Source: Bacillus pumilus
GTDB taxonomy: Bacteria; Bacillota; Bacilli; Bacillales; Bacillaceae
Length of the DNA stretch: 64,000 bases
Reading direction: 5' to 3'
NCBI RefSeq assembly: GCF_003431975.1
Contig: NZ_CP027116.1
Location: 806,001-870,000, forward strand
Under the pieces are notes generated by a model. The model ran no database searches, had not been told where the DNA came from, and was given only the letters and a program-made list of their open reading frames with translations. This document shows, one piece after another, positions 1 through 7,619 of this stretch; within the stretch, counting starts at the first letter, position 1; the number at the start of each line of letters is the position of its first letter. Both the position numbers and the translations under genes were made by a program.

Positions 1-218
1 CCTTTGGCTTTTTCAATGGCACGGTCTACAATGTGTTTTGGGACACTATATGTTTTTGCACGTTCTAGGACAAAACGAAGTGCTTGGTTTGATTCTGGGT
101 TTGGCTCACCTTGTTTGGCAGCCACATAGATTTCACGCCCGAATTTTGCGTAAATACGACTTGTACTGGCATCCTTTGATGCTTTCTTTTCTTTAATGTT
201 GTTCCACTTACGACCCAT
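1..218 (-). CDS. YebC/TACO1-family protein, N-terminal part (YeeI/YrbC-like)
   Basis: The reverse strand from 218 encodes the first 72 residues of a protein opening [20 protein letters not shown], the typical start of the YebC/TACO1 family. Members are about 240 residues long and act as translation factors that relieve ribosome stalling, or as transcriptional regulators in older annotation. The basic N-terminus and the stretch [20 protein letters not shown] fit the family. The rest lies beyond the left edge, so nothing can be said about the C-terminal domains. B. subtilis has two paralogues, YeeI and YrbC, and the fragment does not decide firmly between them. No terminator is visible between it and the gene at 350-751. 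Confidence 0.85.
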   Translation of the reverse strand, partial: MGRKWNNIKEKKASKDASTSRIYAKFGREIYVAAKQGEPNPESNQALRFVLERAKTYSVPKHIVDRAIEKAK

Positions 219-349
219 CCTATTCACTCTCTTTCACTTAGAAAATACACAGTATGAGGGTCCCCATGCTGCATGAAATCATTCTGCTTTCTATTATACA
301 TGAATCAGTCAAGAGGATAGAAGTCAGAGGGCTGAAATGAAGAGAATTG

Positions 350-751
350 TTAGCTGATGTGGCCAAGCTGTTCAAGCGTTTCATGTTTTTCATGAGCCCG
401 GGTCAGCTCGTCACATCGAATGATCCTGTCATCTAATAACGTGAAAAGAGCCATGACATCAATGAAACCCTCGTCTCCGCTTGCCAGTTCCACATGTACA
501 GTGTAACGAAAACACCCTTGCTGCGTTTCTTCATCAAATAACACATCATAAAAAGCGGGGATCTCAAGCTGTTTTGTCACTTCTTTTAATGTGGATAGAT
601 GCTTTTTAAACTCATCAAGTGTCGAAACCTTTCCATCTGTTACTTGCTGATAATCAGGTGAAAAATAAGCCTCTACTTTTTCGATATTGAATTTGATTAA
701 AACCTCTTCATACATCTCTTTAATAAATGATAGCGCCTCTTTTTTTGTCAT
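350..751 (-). CDS. NTF2-like (SnoaL-type) small protein
   Basis: This 133-residue protein resembles the NTF2/SnoaL-like cone-shaped alpha+beta barrel family. It has an N-terminal helix followed by FNIEKVEAYFSPDYQQVTDG and a beta-rich second half with FIDVMALFTLLDDRIIRCDE. Family members are ketosteroid-isomerase-like enzymes or ligand-binding proteins, and no specific catalytic residue can be assigned here. No signal peptide or membrane segment is present, so it should be cytoplasmic. The start at 751 has a good ribosome-binding site (AAAGGA). The promoter upstream is overlapped by a duplicated operator-like palindrome (775-815), suggesting control by a dedicated repressor not seen next to it. 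The family call is from fold-level resemblance only. Confidence 0.7.
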   Translation of the reverse strand: MTKKEALSFIKEMYEEVLIKFNIEKVEAYFSPDYQQVTDGKVSTLDEFKKHLSTLKEVTKQLEIPAFYDVLFDEETQQGCFRYTVHVELASGDEGFIDVMALFTLLDDRIIRCDELTRAHEKHETLEQLGHIS

Positions 752-774
752 GAATCAACATCCTTTCTTTTATA

Positions 775-824
775 TTAACTGGTTAACTATATTTCATTAT
801 AATTAACCAGTTAACAAAAAACAA
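775..824 (-). promoter_or_regulatory. Promoter with paired TTAACYRGTTAA operator sites
   Basis: Reading the minus strand, a -35 TTGTTT (819-824) and -10 TATAAT (796-801) are 17 bp apart. Near-palindromes TTAACTGGTTAAC (775-787) and TTAACCAGTTAAC (803-815) lie downstream of the -10 and inside the spacer, and are inverted copies of each other. The layout suggests repression by a MarR/TetR-type dimer pair; the regulator is unknown. Confidence 0.65.
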
Positions 825-854
825 TCAAAAAAAATAACCCCATCACGAATGAGG

Positions 855-1691
855 TTATTTTGCAGTCTGGGGATAAACGAGATCTTCAAGCAATTTGACA
901 TCATGCTGATGAAGTTGTTTGATCATTTCTTTTCGGACAGCGAGGGCAGCATCGAAGTATTTTTCGTCTTCGACCATTCCTTTCACTGTAATCTCAATCC
1001 CGCGGTTCAGCTTGTTAAGGCCCATAATACCATGGACTTGAAAGGGTTCGATGGCGTTTTGAAATTCATCTTTTTTGAGAAAATCATGATGCATCTGATT
1101 GAGATTGTCACAAGCTGTTTCGAGTGCTTGAAAGGCTGTGTCTGGGTTTTGATTCACACTCATTAACACAGATTCCGTTATCCGCATGTAGTGTATGTTA
1201 TAGTTTTGAATTTGCCGGATGTCTCCATTAGAAATGGTTAACAGCTTGCCGCTCCATTCTCTAATTTGCAAAGAGCGGAGACCAATCTCTTCAATCGTTC
1301 CATTAAAGAGGTTATTCACTGTTACATAATCCCCTTTATGAATCTGACGTTCATAGATGAGAAAAATCCCTGCTAAAATATCGCGAATCAGCGTCTGGGC
1401 GCCAAAACCGATGACGATCCCAGCAACACCAGCACCCGCAAGAATTTTTCCGAAGTCATGAAAGAAGAGAGAGATGACATAGAACACAAAGCAAATCGAA
1501 GCAGTGTATTTCGTGACAGACTTGACCAAGCTCTCGATCGTTTGCTTCTTCTTGTCCTCTATAAACTCCGTTCGCTTAAAGAAAATTTGAAGTGCCTTGT
1601 TAATCATAAAGACGGCAAGCCAAAGAATGAGTCCAACAAGGAGAATTTCAATGTATTTGTTCTTGATTATTGTTAGAAAAGTATCGTCCAT
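855..1691 (-). CDS. yfkC: MscS-family small-conductance mechanosensitive channel
   Basis: This 278-residue membrane protein matches B. subtilis YfkC in length and position, directly downstream of yfkAB. It has an N-terminal membrane segment (about residues 14-32), a second (about 65-85) and the pore-lining MscS helix, glycine- and alanine-rich with AGAGVAGIVIGFGAQTLIRD near residues 84-105. The cytosolic beta domain follows, with GDYVTVNNLFNGTIEEIGLR, and then the alpha/beta vestibule. The role is emergency solute release under hypo-osmotic shock. Start at 1691 is preceded by AGGGGGT, and only seven bases separate it from the yfkAB stop, so the two are probably cotranscribed. Confidence 0.9.
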   Translation of the reverse strand: MDDTFLTIIKNKYIEILLVGLILWLAVFMINKALQIFFKRTEFIEDKKKQTIESLVKSVTKYTASICFVFYVISLFFHDFGKILAGAGVAGIVIGFGAQTLIRDILAGIFLIYERQIHKGDYVTVNNLFNGTIEEIGLRSLQIREWSGKLLTISNGDIRQIQNYNIHYMRITESVLMSVNQNPDTAFQALETACDNLNQMHHDFLKKDEFQNAIEPFQVHGIMGLNKLNRGIEITVKGMVEDEKYFDAALAVRKEMIKQLHQHDVKLLEDLVYPQTAK

Positions 1692-1698
1692 CTATCGG

Positions 1699-2820
1699 TT
1701 ACCCCCTGGCTGTACGAGAAGTAAAATCAACATCTTGATAATAGCTGTTTTTCACAAGAACATTCGGACCGAGGCATTGTACGCTTGGGCAATGACAATT
1801 CAGCTCTTTCGCCAATTTTGTGTCCATCCAGCGTGAATAAGCAGATTGTAATGTATCGTTAGCGATGTTTCCAAGTGGCGGTGTATCACCAAAGTCTGTC
1901 ACAATAATATTCCCATCAAAAATATTCACATTCAAACGTGAGCGACCGTCAGGGTCATTTCGTACCGTGATATTTTTCTCCTGGCGTAATCGCTTGAGGA
2001 GGCGCTGGTCTTCTTCATCTGTGCTGCAAGAATAAAATGGCAATGTGCCAAACAGCATCCATGTATCTTGATCACGAATATCAAGCAGCTGATGAATCGC
2101 ATCACGCATTTGCGGAAGCGTCAATGATTCAAGGGCGCTGGCAAAATCACTTGGGTACATCGGATGCACTTCGTGGCGCTGGCATTTCATTTCCTCCACG
2201 ATTTGCCGGTGGATGTGTTCCATATATGGAAGTGTGCGCTTATTGAGCATGGTTTCAGCGGATACGGTAACACCGGCTTTCACAAGTGCCTGGCTATTTT
2301 CAATCATACGGTTAAATAGTTTCTCACGCTGCTCAAAGGTTGGCTTTCTGTCCATCATTGCAAAGCCGACCGTAGCAAACTCTTCAACAGTTCCCCAGTT
2401 ATGTGAAATGTGAAGGACATCCAAGTATGGAATGATCTCTTCATATCGAGCCAAATCAAGTGTTAAATTTGAATTAATCTGTGTTCGGACGCCGCGTTCG
2501 TGGGCATACTTTAATAAAGGGACCACATATTCTCGCACCGATTTAAGAGAAAGCATCGGCTCTCCGCCTGTAATACTGATTGAGCGCAGAAGCGGAACTT
2601 CATCTAAACGGCGAAGCAGTAAATCAAGCGGCAGTGCATTCGGGTCTTTAGGCTGCAAAGTATAGCCGACCGCGCAATGCTCACATCTCATGTTACACAA
2701 CGTCGTGGTTGTAAATTCAATATTTGTCAGCTTCATCTCTCCGTAATCCTGCACATCGAGATAGGCTTCCCAAGGGTCAAATGCAGGTGTAATCGGACGA
2801 AGTGCTGTTTTTTGGTTCAT
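1699..2820 (-). CDS. yfkAB: Radical SAM protein YfkAB
   Basis: The protein (373 residues from the ATG at 2820) carries the radical SAM signature CNMRCEHC (CxxxCxxC), which binds a [4Fe-4S] cluster and S-adenosylmethionine. It is followed by GGEPML, typical of the SAM-binding glycine-rich turn, and by further cysteines towards the C-terminus (NCHCPSVQCLG) that could bind an auxiliary cluster. Length and neighbours match B. subtilis YfkA-YfkB fused as one protein; the substrate is unknown. An upstream in-frame extension to 2946 exists, but the ATG at 2820 has an AAGGAG site at the right distance and starts where homologues start (MNQKT). Probably an operon with yfkC. Confidence 0.88.
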   Translation of the reverse strand: MNQKTALRPITPAFDPWEAYLDVQDYGEMKLTNIEFTTTTLCNMRCEHCAVGYTLQPKDPNALPLDLLLRRLDEVPLLRSISITGGEPMLSLKSVREYVVPLLKYAHERGVRTQINSNLTLDLARYEEIIPYLDVLHISHNWGTVEEFATVGFAMMDRKPTFEQREKLFNRMIENSQALVKAGVTVSAETMLNKRTLPYMEHIHRQIVEEMKCQRHEVHPMYPSDFASALESLTLPQMRDAIHQLLDIRDQDTWMLFGTLPFYSCSTDEEDQRLLKRLRQEKNITVRNDPDGRSRLNVNIFDGNIIVTDFGDTPPLGNIANDTLQSAYSRWMDTKLAKELNCHCPSVQCLGPNVLVKNSYYQDVDFTSRTARG

Positions 2821-2966
2821 GGTATCTATCTCCTTTTCATTCGGGCAAACGTAGACCCGCCAACAGTTAATTTTAAGCCCCATCACCGTTATACGCAAGT
2901 GGGGCATCATTGATTTACAAAGGAAAAAAAGATAAGCTAGAAACAAATGCTAAAGGGAGTGTACCT

Positions 2967-3158
2967 ATGGGCAAGGCAGTAGACAACAAAGAACAGCAGG
3001 TTGATTATTTAAAGAACCGATTAGATATGTTTATGAATGTGATTGATTCATTAGATCCTGAATCCACAGACGTTGAGGATATAGACAGACTGATCCAGAT
3101 GATTGATGACCTAGAAGCGAAATATGAGCGGTTTAAAACCGATTGGAAGGAAGAATAG
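2967..3158 (+). CDS. yfjT: Small SE1561/YfjT-like protein
   Basis: A 63-residue acidic, fully helical-looking protein (MGKAVDNKEQQVDYLKNRLD ...) with strong heptad-like spacing, ending in charged residues. It lies upstream of pdaA and divergent from yfkAB, the position of yfjT in B. subtilis. The ATG at 2967 has AAAGGGAG seven bases upstream; a longer in-frame start at 2910 lacks a site and would run into the divergent promoter. No function is known. A coiled-coil dimer would fit the sequence. Confidence 0.75.
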   Translation: MGKAVDNKEQQVDYLKNRLDMFMNVIDSLDPESTDVEDIDRLIQMIDDLEAKYERFKTDWKEE

Positions 3159-3180
3159 CTCGCGCAGTGCGGGCTTTTTT
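3157..3180 (+). terminator. Rho-independent terminator after yfjT
   Basis: GCTCGC / GCGGGC stem with a four-base loop followed by a run of T, overlapping the yfjT stop codon. Confidence 0.75.
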
Positions 3181-3259
3181 CTTTAAATTGGCAGGTGATT
3201 CAGTGTATGAGTCTCGGTCTAATTCTGCACAATAGAAGAAAAACAGGGAAGTGACGTAA

Positions 3260-4051
3260 ATGAAAAAATGCATGCTCATCTGTTTATGTGCGCTCTTTGT
3301 ATCGATGCCTCTCTCAGAAGCGGAAGCCGTGTCTAACCAGCCCGTTCACTGGGGATTTGCGAAAAGTAAAGAACATCAGCCGGCAGATGCTGGTAAAGAA
3401 CTGAACGCCCTTTTAAAAAAGTATGATGCCTTCTATTTAGGAAACACGAAAAAGAAAGAGATATATTTTACCTTCGACAATGGCTATGAAAATGGATACA
3501 CGCCGAAGATTTTAAATGTGCTGAAAAAACATCAAGTGCCAGCCACCTTTTTTGTGACAGGTCACTTTGTCAAGGACCAGCCTGAGCTTGTTAAACGTAT
3601 GGCAGAAGAAGGGCATATTATTGGCAACCATTCCTATCACCATCCAGATTTAACAACTAAGAGTACGAAAGAAGTCAAAGAAGAGCTGGATCGTGTCAAT
3701 GAAGCCGTGTACAAAATCACAGGAAAACAAGATAACCTCTATCTTCGTCCGCCTCGTGGTGTATTCAGTGAAAGGGTGCTGAAGGAAACAAAAGAGCTTG
3801 GCTACCAAACCGTTTTTTGGTCAGTGGCGTTTGTGGACTGGCATATCCATCATCAAAAAGGAAAACAGTATGCCTACGATCAAATGATGAAGCAGGCCCA
3901 CCCAGGTGCCATTTACTTACTGCATACCGTCTCAAGGGACAATGCCGAGGCATTGGATGATGCCATCACGGCACTGAAAAAACAAGGATATTCCTTTAAA
4001 AGCCTAGACGATCTCATGCTTGAAAAAGTATGGCATCTCCCTCAGCTATAG
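3260..4051 (+). CDS. pdaA: N-acetylmuramic acid deacetylase PdaA
   Basis: This 263-residue secreted polysaccharide deacetylase has the same length as B. subtilis PdaA, which deacetylates muramic acid to allow muramic delta-lactam formation in spore cortex; the lactam is needed for germination. It has a signal peptide (about residues 1-24) and a NodB domain. Motif 1 appears as TFDNGYENG (in PdaA the usual TFDDG is replaced by TFDNG), motif 2 as HIIGNHSYHH with the metal histidines, and motif 3 as LRPPRGVFSE. LLHTVS supplies the late catalytic histidine. The ATG at 3260 follows an AGGGAAGTGA site. Position next to yfjT agrees with the B. subtilis order. Confidence 0.93.
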   Translation: MKKCMLICLCALFVSMPLSEAEAVSNQPVHWGFAKSKEHQPADAGKELNALLKKYDAFYLGNTKKKEIYFTFDNGYENGYTPKILNVLKKHQVPATFFVTGHFVKDQPELVKRMAEEGHIIGNHSYHHPDLTTKSTKEVKEELDRVNEAVYKITGKQDNLYLRPPRGVFSERVLKETKELGYQTVFWSVAFVDWHIHHQKGKQYAYDQMMKQAHPGAIYLLHTVSRDNAEALDDAITALKKQGYSFKSLDDLMLEKVWHLPQL

Positions 4052-4053
4052 AA

Positions 4054-4085
4054 AAAAAGCTTGCAGAACACCTGCGAGCTTTTTC
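4054..4085. terminator. Bidirectional terminator between pdaA and the convergent gene
   Basis: AAAAAGCTTGCAG and CCTGCGAGCTTTTT arms around AACA, with A and T runs on both sides, serving pdaA and the gene ending at 4087. Confidence 0.85.
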
Positions 4086-4086
4086 T

Positions 4087-4578
4087 TTATCCTTCTCTTA
4101 TTTTACGCTGAAACAAAATCGGATGATGGCGCGAGAAAGAATCAATCAAGCCCTCACCAAAAATTGTGATACTTTGCTCCCAAGGATGTCCTAGCAAGCC
4201 CCAATGCATCTCTTTTGATAAAAAGAAATAATAATCCCCGTTCGGAAGCACAGGCACTGTCCATTCTCCAAATTCATCTTTTTCAAATGAGCCGTATGGT
4301 GTGATCCAGTAGCATTCGTGCTGCCAATCAAGTGCCAGCATATATTCGTCTGTTCTGATAAGCTCTTGAAAAACAAGTAATGCTTTCTCTTCAAGGTCTT
4401 CATCAGCATGTAGAAGGGAAGAGTCCTCAAAATAAGCAGAAATATCATATGTAACGAAAGGAGAAGGTACCCGAAATGAGGGAAATCGAGAGAGACTCGG
4501 ATGAAATTTGAAATCTCGATAGAGCGTCTCCCATACGAGCTTTTGTTCTTGATGAGACAATGGAATCCAGTTTTTCAT
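4087..4578 (-). CDS. DUF2716-like protein
   Basis: A 163-residue cytoplasmic protein rich in aromatic residues (tryptophan in WETLYRDF, LDWQHECYWITPYG, EMHWGLLGHPWEQS). The combination of an N-terminal WIPLSHQEQ, FPSFRVPSPFVTYDIS and the C-terminal LLGHPWEQSITIFGEGLI resembles the DUF2716 family of Firmicutes, for which no function is established. The start at 4578 has GAGGAGG at good spacing. It is convergent with pdaA and downstream of corA on the same strand, 32 bases after the corA stop, so cotranscription with corA is possible. Confidence 0.55.
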   Translation of the reverse strand: MKNWIPLSHQEQKLVWETLYRDFKFHPSLSRFPSFRVPSPFVTYDISAYFEDSSLLHADEDLEEKALLVFQELIRTDEYMLALDWQHECYWITPYGSFEKDEFGEWTVPVLPNGDYYFFLSKEMHWGLLGHPWEQSITIFGEGLIDSFSRHHPILFQRKIREG

Positions 4579-4610
4579 CTAACCGCCTCCTCAACCATTC
4601 TCTCTACACA

Positions 4611-5570
4611 TTATTTGAATATGCGGAACCACCCTTTATGCTTAAACCATAAAAGCATACTCGAAACGAGCAGACCCATGAAAATCAGCACGCCAAAATA
4701 ACCATATTTCCAGTGTAATTCAGGCATATTATCAAAGTTCATTCCGTATACTCCCACAATAAAGGTCAGTGGGATAAAAATGGTCGACACAATGGTCAAT
4801 GTCATCATGATCGCATTCATTCGATTGGAATTCAGCGTTTGATAGCTGTCTCGTAAATCGGCCGTCATATCACGGTTTGACTCGACGATCTCGGTTAGTT
4901 TCAAAAGGTGATCATAAATATCATTAAAATACGCTTGCCGATTCGTATCGCTTTTCATCATATTTGTGTTCACAATACGATATAAAAGGTCTCTCATTGG
5001 GATAATCGTTCTGCGCAGCTTGAGCAAATCGGATCGAATTCCAAATACTTCGTTCATCAGCGTTCCGTATGTTTTATGACCTTCTTCATCCTCGATTTCA
5101 TTCAGCCTGTCCTCAATTTGATAAATAATAGGGAAATAATCATCGACAAGCTGATCAATCAGCATATAAGCCATATGCTCTGGTCCGCTCTGCCGTGCTT
5201 TATCAGACCCTTTGAGCTTTCGAATGACGCGATCAATGTAGGGCGCTTCCTTCAAATGAAAGGTCACGATATAGTTTTCGCCAACAAACAGATCGACTTC
5301 CTCATATCGAAGCGTTTTTTGATTTAGGGCATGAAGCACGAAAAATAAATACCCTTCATAAAAATCAAGCTTCGGCCGCTGTAAATAATGGAAACAATCC
5401 TCAATCGCAAGCGGATGGAACTGAAAGTATTCCTTCAAAAGTGCTGCTTCCTTTTCTGTTGGCGCATGAAAATCAATCCAATACCAGGCGATATCGGGGC
5501 TTGAAAGCTGCTGCAATGTTGCATGTTCAATCAAGTCACCGTTTTTTGTCACTGCAATTTTTTTCAGCAT
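4611..5570 (-). CDS. yfjQ: CorA-family magnesium transporter
   Basis: A 319-residue CorA/MIT-family divalent cation channel. The large N-terminal cytosolic alpha/beta domain and long stalk helix are followed by two C-terminal membrane helices. The first ends in the selectivity signature YGMNFDNMPEL, and the second, VLIFMGLLVSSMLLWF, is followed by a basic tail. The expected activity is Mg2+ (or Co2+/Ni2+) uptake as a pentamer. The start is taken at the ATG at 5570 because GGAGGGG precedes it by five bases; a GTG six bases further up would overlap that site. Length and position match B. subtilis YfjQ. Confidence 0.92.
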   Translation of the reverse strand: MLKKIAVTKNGDLIEHATLQQLSSPDIAWYWIDFHAPTEKEAALLKEYFQFHPLAIEDCFHYLQRPKLDFYEGYLFFVLHALNQKTLRYEEVDLFVGENYIVTFHLKEAPYIDRVIRKLKGSDKARQSGPEHMAYMLIDQLVDDYFPIIYQIEDRLNEIEDEEGHKTYGTLMNEVFGIRSDLLKLRRTIIPMRDLLYRIVNTNMMKSDTNRQAYFNDIYDHLLKLTEIVESNRDMTADLRDSYQTLNSNRMNAIMMTLTIVSTIFIPLTFIVGVYGMNFDNMPELHWKYGYFGVLIFMGLLVSSMLLWFKHKGWFRIFK

Positions 5571-5635
5571 GTGCACCCCTCCAGACTTGCATTATATCAT
5601 GAAGCAGTGCGGGTGAACTTATACGTGTTCTCCAT

Positions 5636-5665
5636 AAAAAAAGCCGATCTCATCACTGAGATCGG
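5636..5665 (-). terminator. Terminator of the secreted-protein gene
   Basis: On the minus strand CCGATCTC / GAGATCGG with a six-base loop is followed by seven T residues. Confidence 0.85.
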
Positions 5666-5703
5666 TCCAATGTGCGTGTATGATTGATGGATAAAATCGA
5701 GAA

Positions 5704-6216
5704 TTAAGGACGACGGAACGTAACAAATTTATCTTGACGGTCAAACCAGCCTCTGAACGCCCAGTTATCCCAGCCGCCATCGCCGTTGTTTTTAAAGGTA
5801 CCGCTTTCAAATACCCAAATACCGTAAACAACGTTACCAAGGTTAGCAGTGGCGAAAGTTTTAACACCGTTAAAACGGTCTTCATAATTTTGGCTTAGGT
5901 TAAAGACCATGACGTTATATCTGCCGCCAGCGGCATAGAATGTGCTCTCCATCACGCCTTTAACGAATCCAGGACGGTTTGCATTTGAGTTTACCGCGTT
6001 AACAATCGCATTGGCAATCCCAAGAACATCGAAGTTTACATTAACATTAGGACTAGCTGTCGTCCCAGCTTTACCTTCAGCAGCTTTGTTTAAAACGGTT
6101 TGCTGAAGTGTAGTAGAAACGGGTGTTGACGTTTTTTGTTCAGCAGCATCAGCAAATACTGGCAGTGTCGAAGAAACAGCAGTGGCAAGGGCTACAGAAA
6201 GAATGGTTTTTTTCAT
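5704..6216 (-). CDS. Secreted protein of unknown function
   Basis: A 170-residue protein starting MKKTILSVALATAVSS with a classical signal peptide; cleavage is likely near ADA/AEQ at about residue 24. A low-complexity Thr/Val/Asn linker (about 25-60) is followed by a compact C-terminal domain of about 110 residues with VKGVMESTFYAAGGRYNVMV, an aromatic NNGDGGWDNWAFRGWFDRQD segment, and no cysteine. It looks like a small extracellular beta-rich domain, possibly a toxin-like or stress-secreted protein. I do not recognise the family. The start at 6216 is preceded by AAAGGAG; a longer ORF upstream to 6315 has no such site. It is a monocistronic unit with its own terminator. Confidence 0.7.
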   Translation of the reverse strand: MKKTILSVALATAVSSTLPVFADAAEQKTSTPVSTTLQQTVLNKAAEGKAGTTASPNVNVNFDVLGIANAIVNAVNSNANRPGFVKGVMESTFYAAGGRYNVMVFNLSQNYEDRFNGVKTFATANLGNVVYGIWVFESGTFKNNGDGGWDNWAFRGWFDRQDKFVTFRRP

Positions 6217-6647
6217 TGGTCGGATCTCCTTTGTTTTAAAATTTCGGGTCTTCTTTTTCGTAAAAAGTGAAACTAGGTGAAGCCGGTGATCAATGAGGTA
6301 AATATGTTCCTGCAAGATATAACAAATGATTGCCTAATCCGCTAATTCCTTTGTTCACCTCCTTGATATGTCATAATTATACAAATATTTTTAAATAGGA
6401 AGATATCGACCAAAGGTTTTATTTCTAATTTAAGGAAGATGATCCTAAAATTTTGAAGATGATTGTCGAATGTTAGCTGAATTCGACTAAAAATGTTCCT
6501 TGATTCAAAAGGAAAATGACCGTAAATAAGGAAGATATAACTGATAAATTCTTGTACTCTTTATATTTAAAAGTATTCAATCTAGAGAATCATTCATGCA
6601 AAGTGAAACAATCACATCTGCGAGTGTGCAGAAAGGAAGAGGACAAC
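6217..6647. promoter_or_regulatory. 431-bp AT-rich divergent intergenic region
   Basis: This stretch separates the secreted-protein gene from yfjP. On the minus strand there is a TATAAT near 6374-6379 and a perfect AAGGAGGTGA ribosome-site-like block near 6355-6364 with no convincing gene after it, only a 22-codon frame. GTCGAA and TTCGAC form a perfect 6-bp inverted repeat around 11 bases (6465-6487), and GAAGATGAT occurs twice just before it. These could be operator sites; no regulator is identified. Confidence 0.4.
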
Positions 6648-7517
6648 ATGTGGGAAAAAGAGCTGACCGTTGAACCGCCATATCACTTTGATCAAGTGCT
6701 CAGACGCTTATCGAGTGATCCATTAAAAGCAGTCGATTTGAATAAACGAGAAATCAAAGTGCCGATGAGATTAGAACAAAAACCATACGTTGTCGTCGTT
6801 CAAGCTACGGGAACAAAAGAAGTGCCCACGTTCCGGGTGCAGGCAAACGGCCCAGAGGAACCTCTCATATCTGAGGTGAAGCGGATATTTGGTATGGAGC
6901 ATCAATTACAAGCTGTGCACGAGCATTTTTCTCAAACAAATCTTGCCCCCATTTTTGAGCGCCATATCGGGACGCCGCTTATGCTGGATTTTCATTTATA
7001 TCATTGTTTGATGAAATGCATCATTCATCAGCAGCTCAATCTGGCGTTTGCTTATGAGCTCACGAAACGGTTTGTTCATACGTACGGTGAGCAAATAGAA
7101 GGCGTTTGGTTTGATCCTTTACCGGATACCATCGCTTCACTTGAAACAGAGGATTTGAGAAAGCTTCAATTTAGTCAGCGTAAAGCGGAATATGTCATTG
7201 ATGTATCAAAACGAATTGTGAGCGGTTCTCTTTGTTTAGAGGAATTAACCGATTTAACTGATCTGGAGGTGGAAGAACGTCTTCTTCCAATTAGAGGGAT
7301 TGGCCCTTGGACGGTTCAAAATGTGCTCATGAATGGACTTGGAAGGCCAAATCTCTTTCCGATGGCAGATATCGGGATTCAAAACGCCATCAAGCGGCAC
7401 TTTGACCTGTCTGAAAAACCGACAAAAGAAGAAATGGCAGCACTAAGCGAGGAGTGGACTCCTTATTTAAGCTACGCTTCCTTATATTTATGGAGAAGTA
7501 TTGAGACAGATAAATAA
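6648..7517 (+). CDS. yfjP: AlkA-type DNA-3-methyladenine glycosylase
   Basis: A 289-residue DNA glycosylase of the HhH-GPD superfamily, close in length and position to B. subtilis YfjP. An N-terminal AlkA-like beta domain precedes the helix-hairpin-helix LLPIRGIGPWTVQNVL; the catalytic aspartate should be the one in FPMADIGIQ just after it. The role is excision of alkylated purines. The start at 6648 (MWEKELTV) has AGGAAGAGG upstream. The in-frame extension to 6516 is unusually AT-rich and lacks a ribosome site. No cysteine cluster is present, so it is not of the Fe-S type. Confidence 0.9.
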   Translation: MWEKELTVEPPYHFDQVLRRLSSDPLKAVDLNKREIKVPMRLEQKPYVVVVQATGTKEVPTFRVQANGPEEPLISEVKRIFGMEHQLQAVHEHFSQTNLAPIFERHIGTPLMLDFHLYHCLMKCIIHQQLNLAFAYELTKRFVHTYGEQIEGVWFDPLPDTIASLETEDLRKLQFSQRKAEYVIDVSKRIVSGSLCLEELTDLTDLEVEERLLPIRGIGPWTVQNVLMNGLGRPNLFPMADIGIQNAIKRHFDLSEKPTKEEMAALSEEWTPYLSYASLYLWRSIETDK

Positions 7518-7619
7518 TTGAAAGGGATTTTCTCTCTTTGTCCAAGTCATGATATACTAATGAGATGGAATAAAATGAAGACAACCTATCAAGGTTTCAA
7601 ATAGAACGGAGAGAATGAA

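Noticed and set aside
2821..2946. N-terminal extension of YfkAB
   Set aside because: It would cross the divergent promoter region and the yfjT leader, and a good ribosome site precedes the internal ATG at 2820.
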